64,000 nt of DNA from Ascarosepion bandense (GCA_037127315.1 JBBBDQ010000346.1:6993501-7057500); one strand, 5' to 3'; shown: positions 51,302-61,414, numbered from the stretch's first letter. Notes: a model not told the origin generated them from the letters alone. Translations and numbers: made by a program.

Positions 51302-52208
51302 TAATTAACATGTCAATATTTCAACTTCTTTTATTTGAAGATATTTATCGTGAAACACAGAAATTACATTTGTATGAACTTTGGTAAACTGCTTATAATT
51401 ATTATATAAAAGTGAGGATTTATTTCCATACTTTATGATTTATGTTCGTCACTGATACCGAATGTCATTGTGTCTTCATCGTTACAAGAAAGGTTTGTAT
51501 TGATATATTGGTATTGTAAACCCTGTTCATAATTAAAGTTAATGTCAAATATTCAACTTAATAATGTCTCTTAAATATGCTATATATTTCTATGGGTTTG
51601 TGTTTTTATGTTGACGTATTATCAAGTAGTTTTACATTTTCTTTACTTTCCTGTCGAAAGAAAAGACTGTTTACTACCATCAAAGACGGTATTCCAGTTG
51701 GTGAGCCCGGCAGCCGTGAATAGGTGTGAATATCACACCAGATAATTTTAAACATTTTTTAATCCATCGATGCAATATTTGTTTGAAGGCTGAAGTGCTA
51801 AGCGGTCAGGTCGAATGTTTGTGCTGAAGACGTTAAAATTCAGGTGTGAATATGATACAAAAAATGTAATATACATATTGACAATTACAATTAGTGCGGG
51901 GTTCAAAATAGAATTAAAAAATAAAGTTGCTTTTGTAAAACTGAAAGGAACTAAGAAGTGGTATAACGTCTGCAGACAGGATGCTTTCCTGACTATGAAG
52001 GATTGGTGTCTTAATTGCTTAAGGCGTCACCCATGTAAGACAAGCTCCCGACACAGGTTCAAATATATTCAGAAGCTGTTTTATTCTGGTTTCAGGCACA
52101 TATGCTTTTACAGTTGATGAGTGTATCAACCTAAAATAATGTAACAAAAAATCAACAATAAGATCAATAAATTAACTTCCTCTTGAAATTCAAACAAATA
52201 TAGACAAT
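51302..52208. other. Unassigned, with a 100-codon open frame
   Basis: The plus frame 51815-52117 (MFVLKTLKFRCEYDTKN...) has several cysteines (RQDAF...WCLNCLRRHPCK) but no domain I recognise and no splice or promoter context, so I leave it uncalled. Confidence 0.35.
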
Positions 52209-52412
52209 TAGTATTTATTTCTGAGATGAGTAATTGTCAATAATCTTAGAATTATTTTCGAACTTTTGTTCTCATCTTGGTTAATATAGGTGTTATAATA
52301 GACACAACGTTTCGACCAAGTACCCTCTGGTCATCATCAGGTGTCCGTAGATTGGCTGATGTGGAAATAATTCCAAGATTATTGAAAATTACTCATCTCA
52401 GAAATAAATACA
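52209..52412 (-). repeat. Foldback containing an intact hammerhead-like core
   Basis: Arms 52209-52258 and 52361-52412 are inverted copies (TTATTTCTGAGATGAGTAAT, CAATAATCTT.GAATTATTT). In the loop the minus strand holds, 5' to 3': GACAC (52341-52345), CTGATGA (52334-52340), stem II GACC..GGTC, GAAA, palindromic ACGT, T, and GTGTC (52301-52305). All core bases are present and both stems I and II pair perfectly. See the finding on this pair. Confidence 0.7.
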
Positions 52413-52479
52413 AATTATGACAAGTGGCATGAACCCAGTAACATAATCCAGTTGTCAAAATCCATCTGACACTAAATAT

Positions 52480-52735
52480 AAAAGGCTCCAAAAATACACC
52501 ACTTCGAGACGGTGGCGTAGTGGATATAGTAGTTGGTTATACATGTGTTAGTATCATTTAGTGGCCATGAGTTCTATTCTTGGACTTGGTAGTGGCGAAC
52601 CAAATTCCAACCTGAAAGAACAATAATTGATTTCATGGGATATTTCGCAATAATGAACGAGATAATCCATATCAGCCAATTTATGGACACCTGATGATTA
52701 CCAGAGGGTACTAGGTCGAAACGTTGTGTCTGAAA
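52480..52735 (+). repeat. tRNA-like head plus intact hammerhead-like core, family C
   Basis: GGCTCCAAAAATACACCACT, then A-box-like GTGGCGTAGTGG (52513-52524) and B-box-like GAGTTCTATTC (52568-52578), TTGGTAGTGGCGAACC, about 100 bases of body, then GGACAC (52685-52690), CTGATGA (52691-52697), ACC..GGT stem II, GAAACGTT (52718-52725) and GTGTC (52726-52730). Confidence 0.7.
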
Positions 52736-53155
52736 TAATTTCAAAATCTAGACAAAGAGTAATGCTGGATTGCAAGCAATCTGTGAGGAGGAATAGAAAT
52801 GCTATATATAGAATTGAGTTCTCTGCGAAACCATGAGGTCTGTGTGAAAGAAATTGGTTAAAACTCCACCCACATTATATAAGCTCACCAGATATTAACT
52901 GTGCATTTGTGCCTCATAGGATTCAAATAGTTTTTCTCATATCACTTAATAAAAATAGCTTCCAGTGAATCAACCCCATTGCCTTAGAAAGAACTATCGA
53001 ATCTCACGGACTGACGCTACAGAATCACATTTGAAACTATTAAAATGAGTAATTCATGTAACCTGAAAAAAAATGTTATTGTCAAAATGTTGACTTCCCA
53101 CATTACCGGAAACAAAAGCTTAGAATGAAAAGTTTAATCAGTAGCGGAAATAACA
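52736..53155. other. Unassigned sequence
   Basis: About 420 bases, nothing recognised. Confidence 0.35.
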
Positions 53156-53462
53156 ATGTGCGTTGTGGTGCAGTGGATATCGGCTCGGAACGAGCAAACC
53201 GGGGAGCCGAGTTCGAATTCCAGTTGAAACCATTGTATTCACTTACACGCAAATACCCTTGGGAAAGGTATTAATCCGTCTCTTCCTTCCAGTTATGGGT
53301 TAAATAGCAGGACAGATTGGGTTCTATAGCCTTGGTCGGCAACCAGTCTACCGCAGAAAGCAATGGCAACCTACTGCGGGATAATTTTCTGCCCAGTCAG
53401 TCATGTCTCGAAAGAGACATGATCGCCGAAGCGTGTATCACGTATGGCACTTAACTGACTGT
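53156..53462 (+). repeat. tRNA-derived SINE, family A (best plus-strand copy)
   Basis: TGTGCGTTGTGGTGCAGTGG (A box), GAGTTCGAATTCC (B box at about 53209-53221), ACGCAAATACCCTTGGGAAA, CCAGTTATGGGTTAAATAGC, ACAGATTGGGTTCTATAGCC, CCTACTGCGGGATAATTTTC, CAGTCATGTCTCGAAAGAGA, terminating GGCACTTAACTGACTG. It shows the pol III internal promoter layout of tRNA-derived SINEs. Confidence 0.95.
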
Positions 53463-56400
53463 ATTGACAATAGCGCTGTTTGATCAAATGATGTAGAATA
53501 TTTCCTGTATGGAAACAGTTAATCTTACGGATGTCATTACTTTTGGGACATATTGAACATAAAGTTATTATTTAAAAAATACATGATGAATAAGACAAAA
53601 ACTTCAAAAGCTCATCAAATTAATATATTTCTCAGCTAGTATGTACTTTCCAGGTTGAAGTTATGCACTTTTCAGGTTAAACTTGTGTCAGAAATGCATT
53701 AATGTCTGTCCGATCATTCGTGTCTGTCATCTGTAATTCAATCAAGTCAAGAACAATATTTGGAATATCAAATTATATAATAAATCTGACAACTTTAGAG
53801 AACAAAATTACCTTACTTTCAAACTCACGTATCACCTGACAGCTGGATGAAGAGTTCTCTCACAACCACCATGACGTCATTTCCTGTTACTGCTATGCAG
53901 CTCAGGGCTATGCCATACAAATTGTGGGTAGCTGGATGAAAATCGATTAGCGAAGTCTGATGACAGCCGCTGTGAGTAATACTTAGTGGAAAACAGGGTG
54001 TTACGGTTTAAAGAACTAGAATTTGCTTTTTTACAATGACAATTGGATACATTCCAAATCAATCGCAAAACAAGTCCGCATCGATAATTCAATACGCGGC
54101 AGTTGCACTCATAGACATTTCATTGATCATTTATTAGGTCGATCACCAAGATATCTATGTTAGTATATCGAATCTTACCAAAGTATAAATTTGCACGCAG
54201 GATTTTTTCAAATATCTCCATTCTTGAAAGAATTACTCCATTCTCAAGCCCACAGACGTGACTATGAAACTGTTAAAATATTAAAACAAAACGGTTAAAT
54301 TCATAACCTCCCATTATTTAAAATATATAATACTCTCATAACCCTAAAAGGTTAATGCGTGAGTAATCAGCAAAACGGAGATTGGGGGTAATAGTATATC
54401 ACAAATAGAAGACACGCACGCTGTGTAAAGTAGGTACCCTGCTAGTCAGTATAATTTATATTAATATCTCCTTTATTCTAATGGTATCCACGTATATAAG
54501 AGGATAGTAACATCTCATTCATGTATACCAGTCGGTTTACAATAAATACATCAATTAATCACAAACTAGAATGATTTACATATTAATTGCATAAAAAGAA
54601 ATGAACAACTCACTTCGTCTATTAGACATCAAATTACGTCACTGTGCATCCCTCCATAATTTAATTAGACTTTATAAGTAACATGATAAATATTTACGAA
54701 CATTTCTTAGATTTAATTTCTTTAAAAAAAAAAACAATTTTAGTTTGTTTATATATGTTTGTCGCAAAATATTTGACTATTTGGGAAAGTCATTGATGGC
54801 GACACAAACAGATTCCATGGATATTTCTTCTTGTACTCACTATAATTTTGCATTCAAAGCTTAAATAATATGGTGCGGAATAGAAAACAGTCTTTACTCT
54901 CAAGAACTGCCCATCAAAAGCGTTGATATCTGGTGATGAAAGAGGCCCGTCATTCTTGGTGATGAAGACAGGACAGTTGCCTTTGCATCACTATTGTGTT
55001 ACACGAGCAGTATGGCTCTTGTTCCGTCTTGTTGATGCGTACAATATTCATCACCTAAGTGGAGTATTTTGATAATTTTAATTTTCTTATAAGAAACCAC
55101 CTTAAAGTTTGAAGCTATAGCCTTAAATTCATTCATGTATAAGTATTTTAAAATTAGTACAGAATCGAATCATGACAGTACATTTTCTTTAAGCATAAAC
55201 GTTCAGATAAACTTTCCAGTTAATAATATGCTCTTTACCTGGTGCCACATAGTACACAAGGCCATTTTGTGAGTTTTGAAATCGAATTTTTCCATGGGGT
55301 GAGATGATTACACTCAGTATTCTAAGAAAGGGTTGGTTTTCTGTCGAGGTTTTCTTTCATTTAGAGAACTACGTGTTATAATGCGAACGATTTCCATCTA
55401 AAAGCAAACCCATAGTTTTCTTTTCTCTGGACTGCTTAAAACCCGGTCAGCTAAACTATTTAGCCCATATGTGGGGGAGAAGAGATAGAGCCACACATAA
55501 CCGACGGTAATTGAGTAAATATGCCGATATTCCATACACCACCCACACATCTTCTAAATGATGAAATTTTCAATAGATAAAACTGTAACAAACGTTGGAG
55601 AATTCGCAATAAAATTAGTAGTTTAATAAGATTACATAAATAAACGTTTAAATATTGCAGATATCTCATCATACTTAGTGTTTTCTACGATGGTTTCATT
55701 ATTATGATTGAGTGAGAGAACAACATGTCAAGAAATTACTTTCAGCTGCAAATATACAAAGTTCAATATACCTCTTATGATACCCAGTCTGATAAGTGTA
55801 TAACAGGCAGATGCGATACAGCCAAATGTGCCTGATGTGTCAATCAATTTTGATAAAAGCAACGCATCATGTTGCAGATGGAGCTCAAAAATACTTTCAG
55901 GTCAGATAACCCAGTTCTTCCAGACAGTCTCGCCTATTTAGATGTGACTCCCAAGTCGCCTCAGCTGCCTAATCTTTCAAGCTTAAAAAAAATCTTTCGA
56001 CAATTGATCTCAAACTACTTCCACGCATGAAAAGAAATGCATAGTGCTTCAGCCCCTAAGGACATACTCGGCTGGTTACAATCAGGTAACTTGAAAGCAA
56101 ATCTGTGGTACTTTAAGAAAAGAAAAAGAGAAACAACACAGTGTTTCAACAGAATGTCTGCCTTCTTCAAGTTTATTTACTTTTAAATTTTCAACTATGA
56201 AATTACATAAATCTACAAAAATTATAAGTCTTTGTACATACGTTGCTTGTCGAAATTGTAAATAAATTACAATTTTGGCACATAGCCGAAATGGGAAATG
56301 AGAAACAACTGAGGCTGGTCATCACTAACTGGCTATTAAAAATATTGCTTGTCTTGTAATAAAAGAAAAATTGTTTGATTGATTCCTCTTAGTAACTGAT

Positions 56401-56750
56401 CAGCTCACGGAATATTCCATAATGAACAAGATCACCATCGTATTAAGTATATTTTAGTTTCATGCCTTCACGCTGGTGGTGTTTTATTCGTTTTGACACG
56501 TTAATTGCCAATACAGCCATTTTTTTTTTCGTTTCAAGGCAACAAACGTTTGTACAAAGACCTACCATTTTTGTTCTATATTTATCTATTTCTATCCTTT
56601 TTTTTTAAATATAACTGAAAGACAGACATTCGGTTGAAATATAGTTTAACATTATCAAACATTGTTTTTTCTTTTCTGTACATTTTTTCTTTTTTTTACA
56701 TTTGGGCTCTTCTCCTAACTGTTGAAAATATTGGAAGGGTTACGTCAGCC

Positions 56751-56756
<6 letters not shown>
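53463..56756. other. Long unassigned region
   Basis: About 3.3 kb with no gene or classed repeat that I can support. A possible hammerhead-like word on the minus strand at 56128-56168 (CTTGAAGAAGGCAGAC...TGTTGAAACACTG). TATA-like CGTATATAAGAGG at 54491 has no supporting context. Confidence 0.4.

Positions 56757-56791
<35 letters not shown>
56757..56791. repeat. (ATT)n microsatellite
   Basis: About 12 ATT units. Confidence 0.95.
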
Positions 56792-56794
<3 letters not shown>

Positions 56795-56849
56795 TGTGCT
56801 TTCTTTTGTATACGCATTTCCTTCCGGGTCCCAACCAGAGACCCAAGGT

Positions 56850-57290
56850 CAGAAATGACTTCGTAATATTTTTCAGTTATTTTTTGCAAAAAAAAAGAAA
56901 GAAAGATAAAAATCATAATCACACACATTTTACATAGATAAAGCTCATCGTAATGTGGGAGCTGTACTTCTGGGTACAATGTTTTTGTAATTCTTTAAGC
57001 ACAGACTAACGAGAATGCCTTCCGTGAGTCTATCGGAACCTTTTTCAATCAATCCGAGGGCCCCAACTACAACTGGAATTATTGATGTTTTTAAGTGCCA
57101 CATTTTTTTGAGGTTTCCACTTCAAGATACTTGATTTGAAGATCTTCAAAGATGCATTACAACCTGCAGGAACTGCCATGTCAATATGAAAACACATTCT
57201 CTTTTTGTGGTCTTCGATCACGATGTCTGGGTGATTAGCTTTGATTGTTCTGTCTTTGTATATCATAAACACCCATAAAATTGTTACAGG
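56850..57290 (-). pseudogene. LINE-like C-terminal tail (KDRTI..NHPDIVIEDH block)
   Basis: Minus-strand open frame 57045-57272 reads YKDRTIKANHPDIVIEDHKK, RMCFHIDMAVPAGCNASLKI and, towards the 3' side, SSCSWGPRID; continuing in other frames ALGLIEKGSDRLTEGILVS and KNYKNIVPRSTAPTLR (56960-57060). This is the LINE-protein tail I recall as D..I.AN.PDIVI.D.....C..IDM.VP.D.N followed by GALG.IKKGT and L.EIQK..L.GTAHILR. The RT domain itself is not present. Flanked by (ATT)n on both sides (56757-56791, 57302-57328). Confidence 0.75.
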
Positions 57291-57301
57291 TCTTATTTTC
57301 T

Positions 57302-57328
57302 ATTATTATTATTATTATTATTATTATT
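57302..57328. repeat. (ATT)n microsatellite
   Basis: About 9 units. Confidence 0.9.
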
Positions 57329-57594
57329 ACAAGATGAGATGATCCAATATTTGTCGATCCTTTTCAGCTGTAAACCACGCTTTATTGAAAAGCTTTAAAT
57401 TTATATTACTTTTGTGTCAACTTGATATTGTCAAAAAAGTTCAAATAAAATTGGTCTACAACTTTACCTGCGTTCATCTTAATATTGAACTCATTTTAAT
57501 GATCACGAGACTTTGTTAATTGATTTGTTTTTTACTCCTTATCAACCTTCTGAGAGTTATTTAAAGCCAGAAAATATTTTTAAATTATAAGAAT
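57329..57594. other. Unassigned spacer
   Basis: AT-rich, nothing recognised. Confidence 0.35.
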
Positions 57595-57795
57595 TTTATG
57601 GCGGGGAGATAATAATGATTTAGTGATACAAGTTTTACTAATTAACCCATAGTCGCTGGGGAAGAAGTGAATTCATACCTTTCCCAATGTAATTTTCACG
57701 TAAATGAATACAACGAACACAATGGAAATTGAAACACGGTTGTCCAGTTAAAAATTCGAGCATTATCCATTACGTTACTCGCACATCCAAGATCC
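57595..57795 (-). repeat. tRNA-derived SINE, family B
   Basis: Minus strand: CTTGGATGTGCGAGTAACGT, AATGGATAATGCTCG, TTTCAATTTCCATTGTGTTC, TTGGGAAAGGTATGAATTCA, ACTATGGGTTAATTAGTAAA, then a 3' end shared with 11605 (ACTTGTATCACTAAAT). Confidence 0.75.
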
Positions 57796-57844
57796 AATTC
57801 GATTTTTAAACGCCGCTTAGATTTCGCCCAGGACTGAAAGTATG

Positions 57845-57930
57845 GAGAACCAGTGAGAATCGAACCCAATACTCAGTTGTAATAAATTCTAGCAAGACAA
57901 GCTTGCTAACCATTACATCCCGTCGAAGTT
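57845..57930 (-). repeat. tRNA-like sequence
   Basis: Minus strand GATGTAATGGTTAGCAAGCT (A box) and ATTGGGTTCGATTCTCACTG (near-perfect B box), 70 bases apart as in a tRNA. The acceptor ends do not pair, so it looks like the head of another SINE or a tRNA pseudogene. Confidence 0.5.
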
Positions 57931-57953
57931 CCCATACTCGCACATCCAAGATT

Positions 57954-58065
57954 ACTTATGGTCATGAATACACCGGTTCTCGTCCGATCACCTAAGTTAA
58001 GCAGCGTTAAGCCTGTTCAGTACTTAGATGGGTGACCGCTTGGGAATACCAGGTGCTGTAAGCGT
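57954..58065 (+). repeat. 5S rRNA-derived head of a SINE, copy 3 (best)
   Basis: ATGGTCATGAATACACCGGT, CTCGTCCGATCACCTAAGTT, AAGCAGCGTTAAGCCTGTTC, AGTACTTAGATGGGTGACCG, CTTGGGAATACCAGGTGCTG, TAAGC. The internal control region of a 5S gene (box A AAG.TAAGCAG and box C GATGGGTGACCGC.TGGGAA) is nearly intact. The first few bases are lost. Confidence 0.92.
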
Positions 58066-58349
58066 TTCTTGATGGATGTGCGTTGTGGTGCAGTGGATAT
58101 CGGCTCAGAAAGAGAAATCGTGGAGCTGAGTTCGAATTCCAGTTGAATGCCCTGCATTCACTTACGCGCTAATACCCTTGGGAAAGTTATTAATCCTTCC
58201 ATCCAGTTATGGGTTAAATAACAGGACAGATTGGGTTCTATAGCCTCGGCCGGCAACCAGTCTACTGCAGCAGGTTTTGGCAACCTGTTGCGGGATAATT
58301 AAAATGCCTGAGGTTTATACAGGGTAGGACTTGGGACCCTGCCCTTAAA
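58066..58349 (+). repeat. tRNA-derived SINE family A joined to the 5S head, with alternative tail
   Basis: GGATGTGCGTTGTGGTGCAG, GAGTTCGAATTCCAGTTGAA, ACCCTTGGGAAAGTTATTAA, ACAGATTGGGTTCTATAGCC, then ATGCCTGAGGTTTATACAG and the tail GGTAGGACTTGGGACCCTGC CCTTAAA (in two pieces), as at 21411. The AGAGACATGA palindrome of the headless copies is absent. Confidence 0.92.
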
Positions 58350-58351
58350 CA

Positions 58352-58490
58352 ATTGTGACACGGTTCGTTGTCTTGGTGAAAGATCACTTTTTTCTTCTTC
58401 ATTTGTGGCCGTTTTTTTGGCGATTTCTTCCTTCAAACGCATCAATAATGCTATCTAATACTCGTTATTGTCAATTTTACTATAACATTT
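58352..58490 (-). pseudogene. Mariner transposase scrap
   Basis: Plus orientation GTTCGTTGTCTTGGTGAAAGATCACTTTTTTCTTC matches 46340-46375 base for base apart from a few changes. Minus reading: KEEIAKKRP..KKKKVIFHQDNE around the second catalytic aspartate. About 140 bases only. Confidence 0.75.
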
Positions 58491-58494
58491 TCTT

Positions 58495-58599
58495 TTGTCG
58501 GACTTCCCACCTGTAGAATTCTTTTCAAGTTATTGTTTCGCTCCTATCTACAATATTAAATGCAACGTCAATCACCATTATTTTATTCACCTGCAAATC
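58495..58599 (+). pseudogene. CR1-like LINE scrap, target of the Gypsy insertion
   Basis: Plus reading SDFPPVEFFSSYCFAPIYNI, KCNVNHH fits the last residues of the CR1-like protein (NSLP..CFP.SYNLQKFKCNVN). It ends in AAATC, the 5-base target duplicated by the element at 58600-61414. Confidence 0.6.
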
Positions 58600-59687
58600 T
58601 GCTGTAGAGCAGCTCTCAAGATGGAATGGTCTGTGGACAGAGGTGACTATAAAAATAAAAGCTTACCCTCTTCTCTCTTCTACTATTTCTTGTTCTGTTA
58701 ACAGGATTATCCTATCTATATTATAATTCTACTTGTTCCTTCCTTGGTTAGTTTGTTACTTAGTTCGTCCGTCCGTTACACCACACTCTCTACACGAGCT
58801 TTTCCTTCCCCTCTATCTTTTTACTCTTCTCAGCCTTTCGCTCACCTTTGTCAAACTGAAGGATAGTAAAGAGTGAGAGAGTAGGAGGACAGATCCTATC
58901 GCATTACCTTAGCAGTAGCAGCTTAAGCTGGTGGTTGTATAGTAATTGTGTGTGTATATGTGTGTGTGTACTGTACAATACAGTAGAAATAGGTATGTTA
59001 GTTGTCGTATCCCGCGACCTAATAACGAAATTTATGGCCTCTACACCCTTGGCCATTACTCAGTTGGTCTTTTTTGTTTACAATGGACACAGGAGCCTTT
59101 AAAGTAACTTTAATTATTTTTTTAAAATTTTTAATCCCTTCTAACATTTTTGAAATTTTGTCAGAAAGTTTTGTTTTGATTTGAGTTAGCAGCTATAGAA
59201 ACTTTACGACTGTTTTACAATGGAAACGTAATGATTACATCACACACTTTTTTTGGTGACAAACTCATTAATTTAGAAATTCTCGCAAAAATCAAATAAT
59301 TGTCGGATTTTAATGAAACTATCAGTACTCATTATTTTTTTTAAATCTTGATAAAAATGTCTACAATAAACAAAGGAGTCATGATGTTTCAGTAATAAAA
59401 AAAAACATTTTCTCTTTCAAAACCTCTTACAGTAAAGTAGCTTCTATGGATATTACTTTTATAGATATTTTAATAAAATTACACTCTGTGTTATCGTTAT
59501 TTTATTATCCGATACCTTTATGTTTGAAAGCGTTACTATCATCTGTATTATGACAAAGTAAAAATTTTCCAGAAAATCATAATTATCTTTCCGTGGAAAT
59601 TCCACGGGTTCCGCTAGTTTATATTAATATCCCTTAGCACGGATATTGTGCTGTTGATATTCAGTACACATCTTCAACGATACAACA
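58600..59687 (+). repeat. 5' LTR of the Gypsy element, split by an insertion
   Basis: Left part 58600-58709 (TGCTGTAGAGCAGC, GGAATGGTCTGTGGACAGAG, GACTATAAAAATAAA, TTCTTGTTCTGTT) and right part 59618-59687 (ATATCCCTTAGCACGGATAT, TGTGCTGTTGATATTC, CTTCAACGATACAACA) align with the 3' LTR. Without the insertion it is about 180 bases, shorter than the 285-base 3' LTR because of two deletions. Confidence 0.88.
58710..59617 (+). mobile_element. Helitron-like element inserted in the 5' LTR
   Basis: The 3' end is textbook: hairpin CCGTGGAAATTCCACGG (59591-59607), then GTTCCGCTAG|T. The 5' end is A|TCCTATCTATATTATAATTC (or the internal TCTATATTATAATTC at 58715), followed by GTTCGTCCGTCCGTTACACC. About 905 bases, no Rep/helicase reading. 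Not the same family as the four copies elsewhere. Confidence 0.85.
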
Positions 59688-59778
59688 GATTGGCGACGAA
59701 GATAATTAACTATTTTGTAATAGCGGTGGACAAAGATTTGTTTTGTTTTTTTGTTTTTCGACACCTACAAATTTAAAA

Positions 59779-60115
59779 ATGGACTTCCAGAAATGCTTTC
59801 TTGAATTTTTTTAAACAAGAATTAGCACAAAAACGGCAAGAAAAGTAACTTTCTTTGCTGATCGAAATGTTCTCAAAAAGATAAACAAACCCAGTTAAAC
59901 AAAATACATTTTCTCAGGATGCTGTGTCTAAGTCAATTGGAAATTGTTCATATGAACTTCAAGACGAGGTTACATTTGATGAAAAAATGTTATGTATAAT
60001 AATGTGAGAGAATTATTTCTCGCAGTTGACGAGATTAGAACTTAAGCGAAGTTTGACACGTTCAAAATTCACAAAAAGAAAGTTATTGGAAAATAAGGAA
60101 AACATTCTTTCAGTT
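59779..60115 (+). pseudogene. Gypsy gag-like N-terminus
   Basis: ATG at 59779 opens MDFQKCFLEFF, then after a slip QELAQKRQEK.LSLLIEMFSK, residues I recall from Gypsy gag starts in molluscs. The reading decays by about 60000 and joins abruptly to ELKRSLTRSKFTKRKLLENK and ILSVCQDILLYGERLINP (60035-60160), which precede an integrase in intact elements. Protease, RT and RNase H are therefore deleted. Confidence 0.55.
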
Positions 60116-61129
60116 TGTCAAGACATACTTTTGTACGGTGAACGGCTAATCAACCCGGCAGTATTAACAAAAAGAATATTGTGAAGTTTCCATACTGGAC
60201 ACTCGAACATTTCACGTTTGAAAGTGCTTATGCCAAGTTTCATGTATTTGAAAGAAACAGATAAAGTTGAAAACTTGGTAAAAATTTACAAGAAATGCCA
60301 GTTAATGGCTAAATCACTACACAAAATGTTTATACCCATGGCCAAAAACAGACAAGCCTTGATTTAGGCTACACATAGATTATGCAAGGCCGATAAAGGG
60401 TATATACTACATTTTTGTAGCGAGTTGTTTTATCAAAATGGCCAGAAGTATTCAGATGCAAATCGCCGACAACAAAAATCACAGTAGATTTTCTAAACGA
60501 ATTGTTTGCAAGATTTGGTGTAACGGATACGATCGTATCGGGCAACGGGATGCAATTCTCATCAAAGGAATTCGCAAAATTTTCAAAATGCATACGGTGA
60601 CACATTTGGCATCCTCGCTGTACCATCCAAGATCTAACGGGTTAGGAAAAAGATTTATAGTCGTTTTTAAAAGGGCATTATAAAAGGTGGAAGAAATAGA
60701 AACAAGAAATGATGAGATATAGAATTTTTTATCTGTAGACCACCAAAAGCAAACGCAAATGCAGGAATGTCTCCATCAAAGTTAATGTTTGCAAGGAGGA
60801 TCAAATCAGTTTTCGATAAACTGAATCCAAATAAAGAAAAAACAATCATGAGTAACAGAACTAAGTGCGACGGAAAACGCTTCTACCCTGGTGACAGTTT
60901 ACTTTAAAAATTAAAAAAAATGTCATGGGAAGATTGCAACATAGACAAACGAATTGGTTACATGATGTATTCCAAGATTGATTATAAAGAGGCACGTAAA
61001 CCAAATAAAAAAGATATATACGACACGTTCAATGTGTCGATGCCTCAAGAGGTACAACAAAGACGCTCAGACAAGCGAAAAAAGAGAGCTACGGGAACGA
61101 TCAAGATCGATCCAAAACATTTCAGGGGT
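60116..61129 (+). pseudogene. Gypsy integrase, decayed
   Basis: Plus strand, several frames. Zinc-binding part: FHTGHSNISRLKVLMPSFMY and YKKCQLMAKSLHK (60190-60325; one cysteine replaced by Y). Core: HIDYARPIKG (first D present, about 60375), KWPEVFRCKSPTTKITVDFL, FGVTDTIVSGNGMQFSSKEF (second catalytic D replaced by G), HTVTHLASSLYHPRSNGLGK (E of the E-R-F motif replaced by K). C-terminal: CGGKRFYPGDSLL, RRIGYMMY at about 60945 and basic residues RRSDKRKKR at 61060. Two of three catalytic residues are lost, and frame shifts lie near 60460, 60600 and 60690. Dead copy. Start and end follow the gag junction and the 3' LTR. Confidence 0.85.
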
Positions 61130-61414
61130 TGTTGTAGAGTAGCTAACACCCCTCTATCGCTCTCAATATGAAATGTTCTGTGGACCGAGGTGACTATAAA
61201 AATAAAGACTAATAGCAGTCTGGAATTGGGTGTGTCATTGGCGGTTGCTATCGGACTGTGCTATATGCGACTCTAATGACTTAACCTCTCCTCTCTTTTA
61301 CTATTTGTTGTTCTGTTGTCTTATTTTTATAAATATCCCTTAGCACAGATATTGTGCTGTTGATACTCATCACACATCTTCTGGGTATCGTCCTACCACT
61401 TCGACGATACAACA
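61130..61414 (+). repeat. 3' LTR of the Gypsy element
   Basis: TGTTGTAGAGTAGC to ACGATACAACA, 285 bases. TATA-like GACTATAAAAATAAAG and the LTR end shared with 59619-59687. Preceded by a weak purine tract CAGGGGT. Confidence 0.9.

Larger units (their letters stand above)
58600..61414 (+). mobile_element. Deleted Gypsy-type LTR retrotransposon with AAATC target duplication
   Basis: Bounded by TGCTGTAGAGCAGC at 58600 and ACGATACAACA at 61414, with AAATC on both sides (58595-58599 and 61415-61419). Order: 5' LTR (58600-59687, interrupted by a Helitron-like element), primer-site-like TGGCGACGAAGAT (59690), gag-like start, deletion of protease, RT and RNase H, integrase, 3' LTR (61130-61414). The copy cannot move on its own. 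Confidence 0.9.

Noticed and set aside
51815..52117. Cysteine-containing 100-codon open frame as a new gene
   Set aside because: No domain, signal peptide, splice context or second copy seen; cannot be supported from sequence alone.
57845..57930. Possible real tRNA gene on the minus strand
   Set aside because: The B box is good but the acceptor and anticodon stems do not pair, and it sits among SINE heads.
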